DNA from: Gemmatimonadaceae bacterium
GTDB lineage: Bacteria; Gemmatimonadota; Gemmatimonadetes; Gemmatimonadales; Gemmatimonadaceae
Length of the DNA stretch: 35,962 bases
NCBI GenBank assembly: GCA_013697785.1
Contig: JACCWE010000074.1
Location: 1 to 35,962 of the forward strand
Direction: 5' to 3'
The translations under genes and the position numbers were made by a program. Numbering within the stretch: position 1 is the stretch's first letter; each line of letters opens with the position of its first letter. A model generated the notes under the pieces. That model saw only the letters and a program-made list of their open reading frames with translations. It ran no database searches and had not been told where the DNA came from. This document shows positions 16,530 through 24,939 of the stretch, one piece after another.

Positions 16530-16929
16530 GTGCTTCTCCGAGCGAGTAGTCGAACGTGTACGAATGCTTCTTGTTCTCGACGATGATGTCGACTGAGCCG
16601 CTGAGCCCCGCGAGCCCGCCCGTCCCGGAATCCGGAATGACGGTGACGGAGAGTGAAGGGACGCCGCGATTCATCGTTGCCGAGTGCTGAAGCGCGAACG
16701 TCCCCTCGCGGCCCTGCAAGGTACCTGTCACCTTCTCGATCGCGACGTATCCCGCCGAGCCGGTGGCCGGCGATCCGGACGAGAGCATCTCGCCTTTGCT
16801 CGTTCCCTCGAGGTCGCCGTGGAACTGCTTTTCGATGGACATTCTCGCAAGCGGCGCATCATCGCCGATGATGGCGGCGAAGAGCGGAAGAATTGTTACA
16901 TCGAAGGTGCCACTGGCGCGCATCGTCAT
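16522..16929 (-). CDS. DUF3224 domain protein
   Basis: 135 residues. The phrases SIEKQFHGDLEGTSKGEMLS, GYVAIEKVTGTLQGREGTF, FALQHSATMNRG and then VIPDSGTGGLAGLSG are those of DUF3224, a small eight-stranded barrel related to the allene oxide cyclase-like/AttH fold. No catalytic function is established. The ATG at 16929 has GAGAG 6 nt upstream; an in-frame ATG at 16923 is possible. First gene of the DUF3224-DUF6494-DUF488 cluster. Confidence 0.9.
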   Translation of the reverse strand: MTMRASGTFDVTILPLFAAIIGDDAPLARMSIEKQFHGDLEGTSKGEMLSSGSPATGSAGYVAIEKVTGTLQGREGTFALQHSATMNRGVPSLSVTVIPDSGTGGLAGLSGSVDIIVENKKHSYTFDYSLGEAHG

Positions 16930-16993
16930 GATCGTCTCTCACAGTCGTGGTCGGCGGTTCGAGCGCGAAAGTTAATGCGAGGACACAGGCCGG

Positions 16994-17494
16994 CTATTTG
17001 TCGCCGGTGGGGCCGTATATCTCGGGCACTTTCTGATCGGTGAGTCGGAGATAGAGCCCGAGCTGCGCGCGGTGATGAATCTGGTGGTTGAGGACCATGG
17101 AGCGCAGCATCTGATAGCGCGTATCGGTTTGCAGCACGGCGCCGCTCCGCCTGAGCGTCCACGGCTGCGCGAGTGCGTCGTCCGTGGCGGCAAGAAGCGC
17201 GGCGCGCCCCGCTGCGGCATTGCGGTCGAACTCCGCGAGCAGCGTTGCGGTCGTCTCGAAGGAATATCCGGGGAATTTAGGACCAGTCGTCGGCATGATG
17301 TCGAGCTCATCGCGATCGAACATCATCGGCACCCATCCGGGCAGACGCGCGACAAGCTGCGCGAGATGCCCCATGGCGAACGCTTTTGGGTGCGGCTTCC
17401 ACTCGCCGCGATCGTCGGGTACGCGCTTGAGCACCTCTCGCGTAACGGCGATTTCGTGATCGTATTCGGGAGCGAGGAGCTCTGACAGAGACAT
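16994..17494 (-). CDS. DinB-family protein
   Basis: 166 residues starting MSLSELLAPEYDHEIAVTRE. This is a four-helix-bundle DinB/YfiT-like protein: FAMGHLAQLVARLPGW (first metal His near 43), then MLRSMVLNHQIHHRAQLGLY, in which NHQIHHRAQL supplies the other His ligands, and the end LTDQKVPEIYGPTGD. Such proteins may be bacillithiol/mycothiol-type thiol transferases or metal-dependent hydrolases, but the substrate here is unknown. The frame is open further upstream to 17881, but that part is low-complexity and overlaps the acylase gene, so I start at 17494. A good Shine-Dalgarno site is lacking. Confidence 0.85.
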   Translation of the reverse strand: MSLSELLAPEYDHEIAVTREVLKRVPDDRGEWKPHPKAFAMGHLAQLVARLPGWVPMMFDRDELDIMPTTGPKFPGYSFETTATLLAEFDRNAAAGRAALLAATDDALAQPWTLRRSGAVLQTDTRYQMLRSMVLNHQIHHRAQLGLYLRLTDQKVPEIYGPTGDK

Positions 17495-17567
17495 CGTAGG
17501 AGAGGCCGAGGTTAATGGAGGCGCTGGCGGCGTCGGATACGCCGCGACTACTGAAAGTGGAGCTCGA

Positions 17568-19733
17568 TCAGCCTCCCGGGTGATACGTACGCTCCGTGTG
17601 ACCCACCAGCTGAGACGGATAGAAGTAGACCTCGCGCAAATCGCCCTTGCTGTACCGCAGCGCCTGATCGTCGAAGTGCTTCGAGGCCGTGTCGCCGCTC
17701 TCACCGCCCGCTGTGATCGCGCGCGCATGCACGCTGTCGCCGAAGTCGATGACGGCGACGAACGAGTTGCCGCCGGTGCCGTACATCTTCTTCGTCCTCT
17801 CCTTCTCCCACGGTCCGAACGACGCGAGCGAGCCCCATCGCGCGCTGGCGAAGCCCACCGGAATGCTCGGCTTCGCATCATCGAAGGGGTGGACGATGTC
17901 GTCCGTCAGCCGCTGGAAGCGATTCACATCGCCCCATGGCATCTTCCACGTGCCGAAGTTCTTCAGAAGCGAGTCCGAGGCCACGGCGAGCGCATCGAGC
18001 TTCTCGTGCGCCGACGTTTTCTTCGCCATGTACTCGTAAATCGACATGTCCTCGCCGTCCGCGTCTGCGTGCACGCGTCGACCGAGCTCGTCGCCCCAAT
18101 AGGAGGCGAGCGTCGTCGGCGCCGACGACACCGAGAAGCGATAGTCCCACGGCCTGAGCATCGCGATCTGATCGGCGACCTTCGCCTTCACGGAATCCGA
18201 GGCCGGCGTTCGGTCGTACGCGTCGATCAACGTGGGGATGAGATCGGCGAAGGCGGGGAGATAGTTGTCGTACGCAGCGTCGATCAGCGATTGCAGCGTG
18301 AAGTCCTTCCTGTTCGACAGCACACGAATCGCGTGGATTCCGCGCGGGCTCTCGATCCCCTGATCCATGTACGCCGGATAGTCCGACTTCCTCGGACTAT
18401 ACGGACCGGCAGCGGAATACGGCCAGTTGTTGGAGTTGTAGAGCCAGCCGCTCTTCGGATTCAGCAGCATCGGGCTGCTGTCGATCGACGTCACGCCCTT
18501 GTAGTCGGTAGCCGGGTTGCTTCCATCCACCGGCTTCCGCCAGTCGAAGTGCGTGTCGCGAATCGGAACCCGATTGGCGTGAAAATACGCGATGTCGCCA
18601 TCAGCGTCCGCGAAGATCGTGTTGTTCGACGAGTTCGTGTGCAGCTCCATTGTTTCGCGAAATGCCTTGTAGCTCGTCGCCTTCGTGCGCGTGTACGATT
18701 GCGTGAGCGCCTTAATGTGCTGCTGCATGAGCCGCACGCTGATCCACTTGCCGTCGGCGGCGCGAACGATCGGCCCGTGCATCGTGCGATAGACGGTGAA
18801 CGTCTTCGTCTCGAACCCGTTGCTCCCCCTGTACGGCACGCTCACGGAATACGCCGTCACCGGCTTCAGATCGGCGCCGTATTTGTAGAAAAGTGAGTCG
18901 CCCTTCTTCACGATCGTCTCCGCATATTCGTCGACGACATCCGCGCCGCTCGTCGTGTGCATCCACCCCGCGCGCGAGTTGAAGCCCTGATAGACGAAGA
19001 ACTGCCCCCACGTCGACGCACCGTACGCGTTCAACCCTTCGTCGCTGGTCATCTGCAGCTCGGCGCGAAAGTAGAACGACGTGTGCGGATTGATGAGCAG
19101 CAGCGCGTGATGGTCTGCGCTGTTCGACGGCGCGATCGCCATTCCGTTCGAACCGGTCGGCTCCGCAAAGCGGAACGGTTCGAGGGCGAGCGCGCGGCTC
19201 GCAGCCGAGTCGCCGTAGAATGTCTGGAGGCCCGAAAGCGAGACCTTCTCGATGTCTCCGCCGATGCTTCCCTCGGTGAACGACAGCGCCATCCACGGCT
19301 CGAAGTGCGTGATGACGCGCGGCTTCACGGACGGGTGCTTGTACATGTAGAAGTTCAACCCATCGGCCCATGCGACCATCAGCGTCTGAAGCCACTCGGG
19401 ACTCGCCGCGTATTCCGCCTTCAGCGTGTCGGGATTGATGAATAGCTTCATCCGCAGATCGCGGTAGATCGCGCTCTCCCCCTCGGCCTCCGACAGACGG
19501 CCCATCGCATTGATGTAGTTCGTCTCGACACGCTTGAAGTCATCCTCGGCCTGCGCGTAGACCATGCCAAAGACGGCATCCGCGTCGCTCTTGCCGCGCA
19601 CGTGAGGAATCCCCCAGTCGTCGCGCACGATCGTCACGTTCGCAGCCTGTGCATCCCAGCGGGCGGCATCGGGATTCGCGCTCGCGCGCGCGCAGGCGAG
19701 ACAGCAGACGAGAACCAGAGCGAGCTTCTTCAT
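17568..19733 (-). CDS. Penicillin acylase family (Ntn-hydrolase) protein
   Basis: 721 residues, the usual size of the proenzyme. An N-terminal signal sequence (MKKLALVLVCCLACARASAN, with a possible lipobox LAC) sends it to the periplasm. The alpha-chain motif VTIVRDDWGIPHVRGKSDADA and GMVYAQAEDDF are standard for the family. Maturation would cleave at Gly194-Ser195 (EPTGSNGMAIAPS), exposing Ser195 as the N-terminal nucleophile; LLLINPHTSF follows, close to the usual NDPH. Members hydrolyse beta-lactam side chains, acyl-homoserine lactones or peptidic amides, and this sequence does not tell which. The start overlaps the stop of the 107-residue gene (ATGA). Confidence 0.92.
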   Translation of the reverse strand: MKKLALVLVCCLACARASANPDAARWDAQAANVTIVRDDWGIPHVRGKSDADAVFGMVYAQAEDDFKRVETNYINAMGRLSEAEGESAIYRDLRMKLFINPDTLKAEYAASPEWLQTLMVAWADGLNFYMYKHPSVKPRVITHFEPWMALSFTEGSIGGDIEKVSLSGLQTFYGDSAASRALALEPFRFAEPTGSNGMAIAPSNSADHHALLLINPHTSFYFRAELQMTSDEGLNAYGASTWGQFFVYQGFNSRAGWMHTTSGADVVDEYAETIVKKGDSLFYKYGADLKPVTAYSVSVPYRGSNGFETKTFTVYRTMHGPIVRAADGKWISVRLMQQHIKALTQSYTRTKATSYKAFRETMELHTNSSNNTIFADADGDIAYFHANRVPIRDTHFDWRKPVDGSNPATDYKGVTSIDSSPMLLNPKSGWLYNSNNWPYSAAGPYSPRKSDYPAYMDQGIESPRGIHAIRVLSNRKDFTLQSLIDAAYDNYLPAFADLIPTLIDAYDRTPASDSVKAKVADQIAMLRPWDYRFSVSSAPTTLASYWGDELGRRVHADADGEDMSIYEYMAKKTSAHEKLDALAVASDSLLKNFGTWKMPWGDVNRFQRLTDDIVHPFDDAKPSIPVGFASARWGSLASFGPWEKERTKKMYGTGGNSFVAVIDFGDSVHARAITAGGESGDTASKHFDDQALRYSKGDLREVYFYPSQLVGHTERTYHPGG

Positions 19734-20053
19734 TGTGCCTTTGCGGTGATGATCGTACGCACGCGCCTCGAGTGCTGACGGAGGAGGTAGTTCACGAAGT
19801 CGCCGACGATCGGGCTCGCCTTGGAGCCGCGCGTGACGACGCGAGCGCTGAGCACGGATGTCTGCGGATGCCACTCGATGTTCAATACGCCTGGCGTCTC
19901 GCCGGCGCTGCGAATCTTCATCCAGCCAGGCGCGCGCCCAGGCTGCTTCTCGCGCAGAATCTCCAGCTCGTACCTTCCGAGCCGCGAGTCGTTGGCAATG
20001 GCCTCGCGGAGGCTTCCGCCCTTCGTGCACAATGCGTGAATGAGAATCTGCAT
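19730..20053 (-). CDS. Hypothetical protein coupled to the acylase gene
   Basis: 107 residues, starting MQILIHALCTKGGSLREAIA. Phrases such as YELEILREKQPGRAPGWMKI and GVLNIEWHPQTSVLSARVVT suggest a small alpha/beta protein; IVGDFVNYLLRQHSRRV forms a basic helix near the end. Neither a signal peptide nor a membrane segment is seen. The TGA overlaps the acylase ATG by 4 nt and TspO lies 28 nt upstream, which suggests one transcription unit. The family is not recognised. Confidence 0.7.
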   Translation of the reverse strand: MQILIHALCTKGGSLREAIANDSRLGRYELEILREKQPGRAPGWMKIRSAGETPGVLNIEWHPQTSVLSARVVTRGSKASPIVGDFVNYLLRQHSRRVRTIITAKAQ

Positions 20054-20081
20054 GTGAATTCCGTCGTGAGCGCCGATTGCG

Positions 20082-20573
20082 CTAGAGAAGGGTGGGATTG
20101 TCGCGCCAGACGGCGTGGTTGAGCGCCATGGCCACGCCGAGCCAGATGAGGTACGGCACCAACAGCAGCCCAGCAATCGGCTCGATGCGAGTGAAGAGCA
20201 GGGCAGTGACGGCAACGACGAGCAAGAGCAGCAACAGCTCCGCGAATGCGAGCGCGCCCCGGTGTAAAACGAAGAATAGCCACGTCCAGAGCGCATTCAG
20301 CGCGAGCTGCACCACGAAGAGCGAAAGCGCCAGTCGCGCGCCGCCACTCCACCCCTGCGCGCGCCAGACGAACCACGCTGCGATCCCCATGAGCAGATAC
20401 AGCACGCTCCACACCGGCCCAAAAGCGCGAGCAGGCGGTGCCCACCTGGGCTTCTCGAGCTCCGCATAAAACTGTGGAGCGCGCGTCGACGCAATTGCAC
20501 CGACGGCGCCGGCCGCAAAGCTGCCGAGTATCCAGAGTGCGAGCGAGATCCAGTCGTGCCTGGCGAGATGCAC
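20082..20573 (-). CDS. tspO: TspO/MBR family membrane protein
   Basis: 163 residues with five predicted transmembrane helices, as in tryptophan-rich sensory protein TspO. Family motifs are present: LEKPRWAPPARAFGPVWSVLY (loop 1 and helix 2), then ALNALWTWLFF and WLGVAMALNHAVWRDNP. TspO binds porphyrins and other tetrapyrroles and is tied to oxidative stress or light responses in bacteria. The start is a GTG at 20573 with AGAGGA 5-6 nt upstream. Confidence 0.93.
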   Translation of the reverse strand: MHLARHDWISLALWILGSFAAGAVGAIASTRAPQFYAELEKPRWAPPARAFGPVWSVLYLLMGIAAWFVWRAQGWSGGARLALSLFVVQLALNALWTWLFFVLHRGALAFAELLLLLLVVAVTALLFTRIEPIAGLLLVPYLIWLGVAMALNHAVWRDNPTLL

Positions 20574-20594
20574 GTGCGTCCTCTGGTGACGTGA

Positions 20595-21335
20595 TTAGCC
20601 CGGGAGCAATCGCGGGCGAAAGACGGAGACTTCCGATCCCTCCGCGATGAACGCCGACGCGGGCTCCGCCGCGAGCGCGCGCGCGAACGAAGATCCATAT
20701 AGCCGGGGCACGTCCGCGTCCAGCGAGGCGGCGGTTGCGGCCCACACGCGCCAGCGCGGATGCTTCACCTCGTATTCCACGGTGCCACCGTCGCGCTGCC
20801 GCGTGTAGCCCCAGAAGTGCTCGGTGATGAACGTCTCCTCAGACCCGATCGGCGCCAGCGACGCCTCGCCATTCGTGACCGCCGAGACATGCTGCCATCG
20901 CCTGCCGGTCATCCACTCGTAGGACACGGGCCCCGGCGCTTCGACCGGTTTGGCGGGTGCGCTGCTGCGCATCCGCACCGCAAGATACGGCTCGTTGTAC
21001 ACGGCGCGCGCGGTGAGCGCGATCGCCAGGCGCGGTACGAGCTCTCGCACGAACACGACGCCGCGACGAATCGCGCCGTCCGCTGTCCTGTGACGAACGT
21101 AGAAGCGGAGATTCACCTCCTCGAAGTTCCGATGCAGTGGAACCGGCACGCCGAGGAGCTTTGTGCGGAGAAAGCGAAAGCCGACGACGCTCGCAATGGC
21201 GCGGCCGTTCCACAGATCGAGCTCCGTGTGTCGCGGCACGAGTGCATGCAGAATGGCGGGGTCGACATCATAGTTGAGCATCACCAGATAGCGCCACTCT
21301 GCCGTCAGAAAGGCTCGGCGCTCTCCGGCGCTCAT
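20595..21335 (-). CDS. DUF2071 (YqjF-like) protein
   Basis: 246 residues from MSAGERRAFLTAEWRYLVML. The phrases LTAEWRYLVMLNYDVDPAIL, HALVPRHTELDLWNGRAIAS, VVGFRFLRTKLLGVPVPLHRN and NLRFYVR define DUF2071, an acetoacetate decarboxylase-like fold without proven activity. The later GVVFVRELVPR and FITEHFWGYTRQRDGG are also family-typical. The ATG lies 4 nt after the stop of the DinB gene upstream; the frame is open further upstream but overlaps that gene. Confidence 0.88.
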   Translation of the reverse strand: MSAGERRAFLTAEWRYLVMLNYDVDPAILHALVPRHTELDLWNGRAIASVVGFRFLRTKLLGVPVPLHRNFEEVNLRFYVRHRTADGAIRRGVVFVRELVPRLAIALTARAVYNEPYLAVRMRSSAPAKPVEAPGPVSYEWMTGRRWQHVSAVTNGEASLAPIGSEETFITEHFWGYTRQRDGGTVEYEVKHPRWRVWAATAASLDADVPRLYGSSFARALAAEPASAFIAEGSEVSVFRPRLLPG

Positions 21336-21339
21336 CGAT

Positions 21340-21828
21340 TCACTTTTTCGCGACGTGCCAGGCGCCGAGCAGTTGCCGAACGGCCACGAGCTGCCCGACA
21401 TGGTAGGAGAGATGATCCTGCGCCACGAGAAGCTCGCGGAGATACGTTTGCCCCGTGCCGTGAGGGATGGTCGCGAAGAGATGCGTGCTCTTGTCCTTCG
21501 CAATCGCGCGAAGCGCGTTCCGATCTGTCTCGAAGTGCGCGACGCTCTTCCTCCACGAATCGTCGGACGGCGGCGCAGCTGACCTGGGCCAGTAGTCGTC
21601 CGGCCACTTCATCTCCTCGTAGGACGAATTGCGACAGAACTCGAGGATGTCGTGCTGCGTGATGCGGATGTGCTCGAGGATCTCCCACGGAGAATGTTTT
21701 AGACCGGTCGGTCTCTTTCCCTGGAGGTCGATGTCGAGCTCCGCCATCGCGGACTCGGCCGTCGCGTGCGCCTCGCCGAAGTCGATGAAGTCGGCGAGCT
21801 GCTTACGGAGTGCTTCGGTGTGAGGCAT
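21340..21828 (-). CDS. DinB-family protein
   Basis: 162 residues beginning MPHTEALRKQLADFIDFGEA. HSPWEILEHIRITQHDIL (first His) and QDHLSYHVGQLVAVRQLLG (two further His) form the metal site of DinB four-helix-bundle proteins. Central WPDDYWPRSAAPPSDDSW is common in this subgroup. The frame continues open upstream to an ATG at 21978, adding 50 residues that do not look like DinB; I left these out. No clear Shine-Dalgarno site precedes 21828. It is 4 nt from the DUF2071 gene and should be co-transcribed. It is only distantly similar to the other DinB protein at 16994. Confidence 0.85.
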   Translation of the reverse strand: MPHTEALRKQLADFIDFGEAHATAESAMAELDIDLQGKRPTGLKHSPWEILEHIRITQHDILEFCRNSSYEEMKWPDDYWPRSAAPPSDDSWRKSVAHFETDRNALRAIAKDKSTHLFATIPHGTGQTYLRELLVAQDHLSYHVGQLVAVRQLLGAWHVAKK

Positions 21829-21996
21829 GACTGTGTATTGGGGAAGGCGCTCACCAGATACTTCGTGATTGCAGCGAGCAGTTACCACTGTGCCGTCGAG
21901 CTGCACTACCACGAAGCGGAGACTCGTGGCGACGATGATCCAGTTGAGCGGGAGACTCCTCCGGTGCGAACTGCTCATGTCAGCACTCGCCGGAAA

Positions 21997-22197
21997 TCAC
22001 TCCTCGCATTTCTCCAGCATGCTGCGCGGAACGAATGTCGCCACCGGCGTGCCATCTTCCTCGAGCAGATCAAGGAGGTCGGTCTTGTGCCCGAGCTTGT
22101 CCTCCGATGCCTCGCCTCTGTAGCACTCGCCTTCCCGCGCGCGCTGCATCTCGTGCTCCGACAGTCCCGCTCGCATACGATACGTATTTCCCGCCAT
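21997..22197 (-). CDS. Small acidic hypothetical protein
   Basis: 66 residues beginning MAGNTYRMRAGLSEHEMQRA, rich in Glu and Arg with two Cys (ECYRGE and LEKCEE). GGAGA is located 7 nt before the ATG; a GTG two codons earlier is an alternative. The helical heptad-like middle (KTDLLDLLEEDGTPVATFV) suggests a small soluble protein. The competing reading frames on the other strand look random. Family not recognised. Confidence 0.55.
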   Translation of the reverse strand: MAGNTYRMRAGLSEHEMQRAREGECYRGEASEDKLGHKTDLLDLLEEDGTPVATFVPRSMLEKCEE

Positions 22198-22235
22198 CTC
22201 CACTCTCCGCGTCCGAGATTACTCAATATCGCTCA

Positions 22236-22266
22236 ACAGCCGCCGGATTGTAGCTCCGGCGGCTGT
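22236..22266 (-). terminator. Hairpin downstream of the M13 peptidase gene
   Basis: Perfect 11-bp arms (22236-22246 and 22256-22266, ACAGCCGCCGG and its complement) enclose a 9-nt loop. The hairpin begins 33 nt after the peptidase stop. There is no strong T-tract, so it may be a weak or assisted terminator. Confidence 0.55.
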
Positions 22267-22298
22267 CGAAGTGATGCCGGCGTGGCTCGCGATCGAGA

Positions 22299-24338
22299 TT
22301 ACCAGATCTTCACTCGATCGGCGGGCGCGAGGTACATCTTGTCGCCCGGCTTCACCTCGAACGTCGTCTCGAACACATCGTTGTTGACGAGCGGAACCAT
22401 CGCGCGGTAGTCGCCGGGCGAGTGCGGATCCGTGAGCAGCCGCTGGCGGAGCGCGTCATCGCGGATCTTGCCGCGCCAGATCTGCGCGAAGCCGATGAAG
22501 AAGCGCTGGTCGCCCGTGAGTCCGTCGATCACCGGCGCCTCTTTGCCGTTGAGCGAGATGCGATACGCGCGGTATGCCTGCGCGAGCCCGCTCAGATCGC
22601 CGATGTTTTCGCCCATAGTCAGCTTGCCGTTGATGTGCAGGTCGTCGATGGGATTGATCGCATCGTACTCCGCGCCGAGCTTCGTGGTGCGCGCCTGATA
22701 GGCCGTTGCATCCGCCGCGGTCCACCAGTCGCGCAGATTCCCCTCGCCGTCGGACTTCCGCCCCTGATCGTCGAAGCCGTGGCCGATCTCGTGTCCGATC
22801 ACGGCGCCGATCGCGCCGTAGTTCACCGCGTCATCCGCGTTCACCTGGAAGAACGGCGGCTGCAGGATGCCGGCGGGGAAGGTGATATCGTTCGCCGACG
22901 AGTTGTACTGCGCGTTCACCGTCGGCGCCGTCATCCCCCATCGCATGTTGTCGACCGGCTTGCCGAGCCGCGAGGCCATGTCCGCGTACTCAAATTCGTT
23001 GGCACGCTGCTCGTTGCCGAACAGGTCACCGCGCTGGATCACGAGCGTCGAGTAATCGCGAGCCTTGTCCGGCGCGCCGATCTTGACCTTGAAGTGCGCG
23101 AGCTTGTCCTTCGCCTGCGCCTTGGTCTCGGGACTCATCCAGTCGAGGCTATCGATGCCGACCTTGTAGGCGTTGACGATGTTCTTGACCAGCGCGTCCA
23201 TCCGCGCCTTCGCTTCCGGCTTGAAATACTTCGCGATGTACAGCGTCCCGGCTGCTTCGCCGAGGTCCGAGTCGGTGCCATCGACCGCACGCTTCCAGCG
23301 AGCGGCCAGCTCCTGCTGGCCGCTGAGCGTCTTCCCGCGGAAGGCGAAATGTGCCTGCACGAAGCCGGAGGGGAGCTCGTCGGCGTAGCCGTCGATGAGC
23401 TTGAACGCCAGATACTCCTTCCAGGTGCCGATTGGTGTATTGGCGAAGATCGGGTCGAGTGCCTTCACGTAGTCGGGCTGGCGCACGATCACATCGGTCG
23501 CTTTCGAGAGATCGGCCGCGTTGAGATACGCCTTCCAGTCGAACGATGGCGTGAGTGCTTCGAGCTCCGCCACGGTCATCTTGTTGTAGGTGGCGTCGCG
23601 GTCGCGATTGCGCGCGCGCTCCCACTGCGGCGTTGCGATCGCCGTCTCGAGCGCAACGATGCGCGCAGCGGCGTCCGCGGGATCCGGCTGTTTCGCGAGC
23701 GTCAACATCGTCGTGATGTAGTCGACGTAGGCGGCGCGCGTCGCCGTCATCTTCGGGTCCTGCTTGAGATAATAGTCGCGGTCGGGCATGCCGAGCCCGC
23801 TCTGCGACAGTTGCACGATGTTCACCGTCGACTTCTTTCCATCCGCGCCGACGAACACGCCCTCGGGCAGCCGCACACCCATACGCGCGAAGTATGCGAA
23901 CTCCGCGGGAAGCTGTTTGTTGTTCGACAGTGACGCGACGTGTTCGAGCGCGGACTGGAGCGGAGCGGTGCCGAGTTTTTCGACGCGCGCGCTGTCCATG
24001 AAGCTCGCGTAGAGATCGCCGACCTTTCTCTCCGGAGATCCCGAAAGCGCATTGGCCTTACTCGCGTCCTCGAACAGCTGATGCTCGGCGTTGCGGCTGT
24101 TCTCGCGCAGCTCCTGGAACGCGCCCCAGCTCGACGCATCGGCGGGGATCTGCGCGGTCTTGAGCCAGCCGCCGTTCACATAGCGATAGAAATCATCCTG
24201 GGGGCGAACGGAGTGATCGAAGGTGGTGGTGTCGATGCCGCTCGAGAGCTGCTGCGCGTGGCTGGGCGGTACGAAGGCAGCGGTGAGTACGGAGGCGGCG
24301 AGAGACGACAATACGAGTCGACGGGTCTGCAAGATCAC
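22299..24338 (-). CDS. pepO: M13 family zinc metallopeptidase (neprilysin/PepO-like)
   Basis: 679 residues, normal for this family. A signal peptide (LVLSSLAASVLTAAFVPPSHAQ) implies export. The catalytic zinc site is HEIGH (516-520) with the third ligand Glu577 in GENIGDLSG (ExxxD). The substrate-binding NAQYN (475-479) replaces the usual NAYY. The C-terminus ends in VKIW, the normal end of the family, so the gene is intact. The enzyme would cleave oligopeptides in the periplasm. The start is a GTG at 24338 with AGG about 6 nt upstream. It stands alone with a hairpin after its stop. Confidence 0.95.
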   Translation of the reverse strand: MILQTRRLVLSSLAASVLTAAFVPPSHAQQLSSGIDTTTFDHSVRPQDDFYRYVNGGWLKTAQIPADASSWGAFQELRENSRNAEHQLFEDASKANALSGSPERKVGDLYASFMDSARVEKLGTAPLQSALEHVASLSNNKQLPAEFAYFARMGVRLPEGVFVGADGKKSTVNIVQLSQSGLGMPDRDYYLKQDPKMTATRAAYVDYITTMLTLAKQPDPADAAARIVALETAIATPQWERARNRDRDATYNKMTVAELEALTPSFDWKAYLNAADLSKATDVIVRQPDYVKALDPIFANTPIGTWKEYLAFKLIDGYADELPSGFVQAHFAFRGKTLSGQQELAARWKRAVDGTDSDLGEAAGTLYIAKYFKPEAKARMDALVKNIVNAYKVGIDSLDWMSPETKAQAKDKLAHFKVKIGAPDKARDYSTLVIQRGDLFGNEQRANEFEYADMASRLGKPVDNMRWGMTAPTVNAQYNSSANDITFPAGILQPPFFQVNADDAVNYGAIGAVIGHEIGHGFDDQGRKSDGEGNLRDWWTAADATAYQARTTKLGAEYDAINPIDDLHINGKLTMGENIGDLSGLAQAYRAYRISLNGKEAPVIDGLTGDQRFFIGFAQIWRGKIRDDALRQRLLTDPHSPGDYRAMVPLVNNDVFETTFEVKPGDKMYLAPADRVKIW

Positions 24339-24526
24339 GGCGTACCTGAGATGAGCGGGAAGATGGGCCAGTTGTAAGGGCGCGCGAAATCGGAGACAGA
24401 CGGCAGGACGGTGCGCCTGACTTATTTACGGATTGGACCGCGAGAGCGCTGCACGGCTGTGCCTGTCTGCGCATGGCCTCGGTTGGCAACCTGAACCAAC
24501 GCAGTGCCGCCGGTCCTGCCGCGGAG

Positions 24527-24939
24527 CTACGGAGCCGACGGCTGCAGCAGCGCGCTGAGGTCGACCGGGATCACATTGCCGCACGGACCTTGTTCCGTGA
24601 CGTGCACATTCGACTTGGCCCAAGTGCGATACCCAGGCTTGTCGATTGTCACGCTATACGTTCCCGTCTGATCGCCGCCGCGAATTCTGAGCGAGTCCAG
24701 GTGCTCGAGCGTGTCATCGACGCCGGCGCCCGAGAGCATACCGATCGCGCCATCGGCCGCAGGAAGTCCCGAAGTAGAGTCGCGCACCGAAATTACGACG
24801 GCTTCCGATTTGGGCGCCGTGCAGCCGGTGGGATGTCTCGAATCGGATCGCAAGAGCTGATCATCCATCCGAGGCCCACCACGCCGATGAGTGCTGCAGT
24901 GCGCATTGGAATTGCTCGCGACAAAAGGGAATACGTCAT
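24527..24939 (-). pseudogene. Frameshifted lipoprotein gene, carboxypeptidase-regulatory-like
   Basis: An excellent start (GAGGAG 6 nt before ATG 24939) opens a lipoprotein signal: MTYSLLSRAIPMRTAALIGV, then VGLGWMISSC. That frame ends at a TAA about 50 codons in, after PNRKPS. The frame shifted by one continues with a well-formed domain beginning near GCTAPKSEAVVISVRDSTSG and running GTYSVTIDKPGYRTWAKSNV, HVTEQGPCG, VIPVDLSALLQPSAP. This is a typical secreted carboxypeptidase-regulatory-like domain and has no good start of its own. One indel between about 24800 and 24885 would join the two halves into a 137-residue lipoprotein. It may be a pseudogene, a sequencing error or programmed frameshifting; I see no slippery heptamer. 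Confidence 0.65.

Noticed and set aside
21829-21978. 50-residue upstream extension of the DinB frame at 21340
   Set aside because: Not DinB-like and lacks a convincing Shine-Dalgarno site; kept only as a possible alternative start.
22422-23933. Plus-strand frame of 503 codons opposite the M13 peptidase
   Set aside because: Antisense shadow; the minus strand has HEIGH and ExxxD in order.
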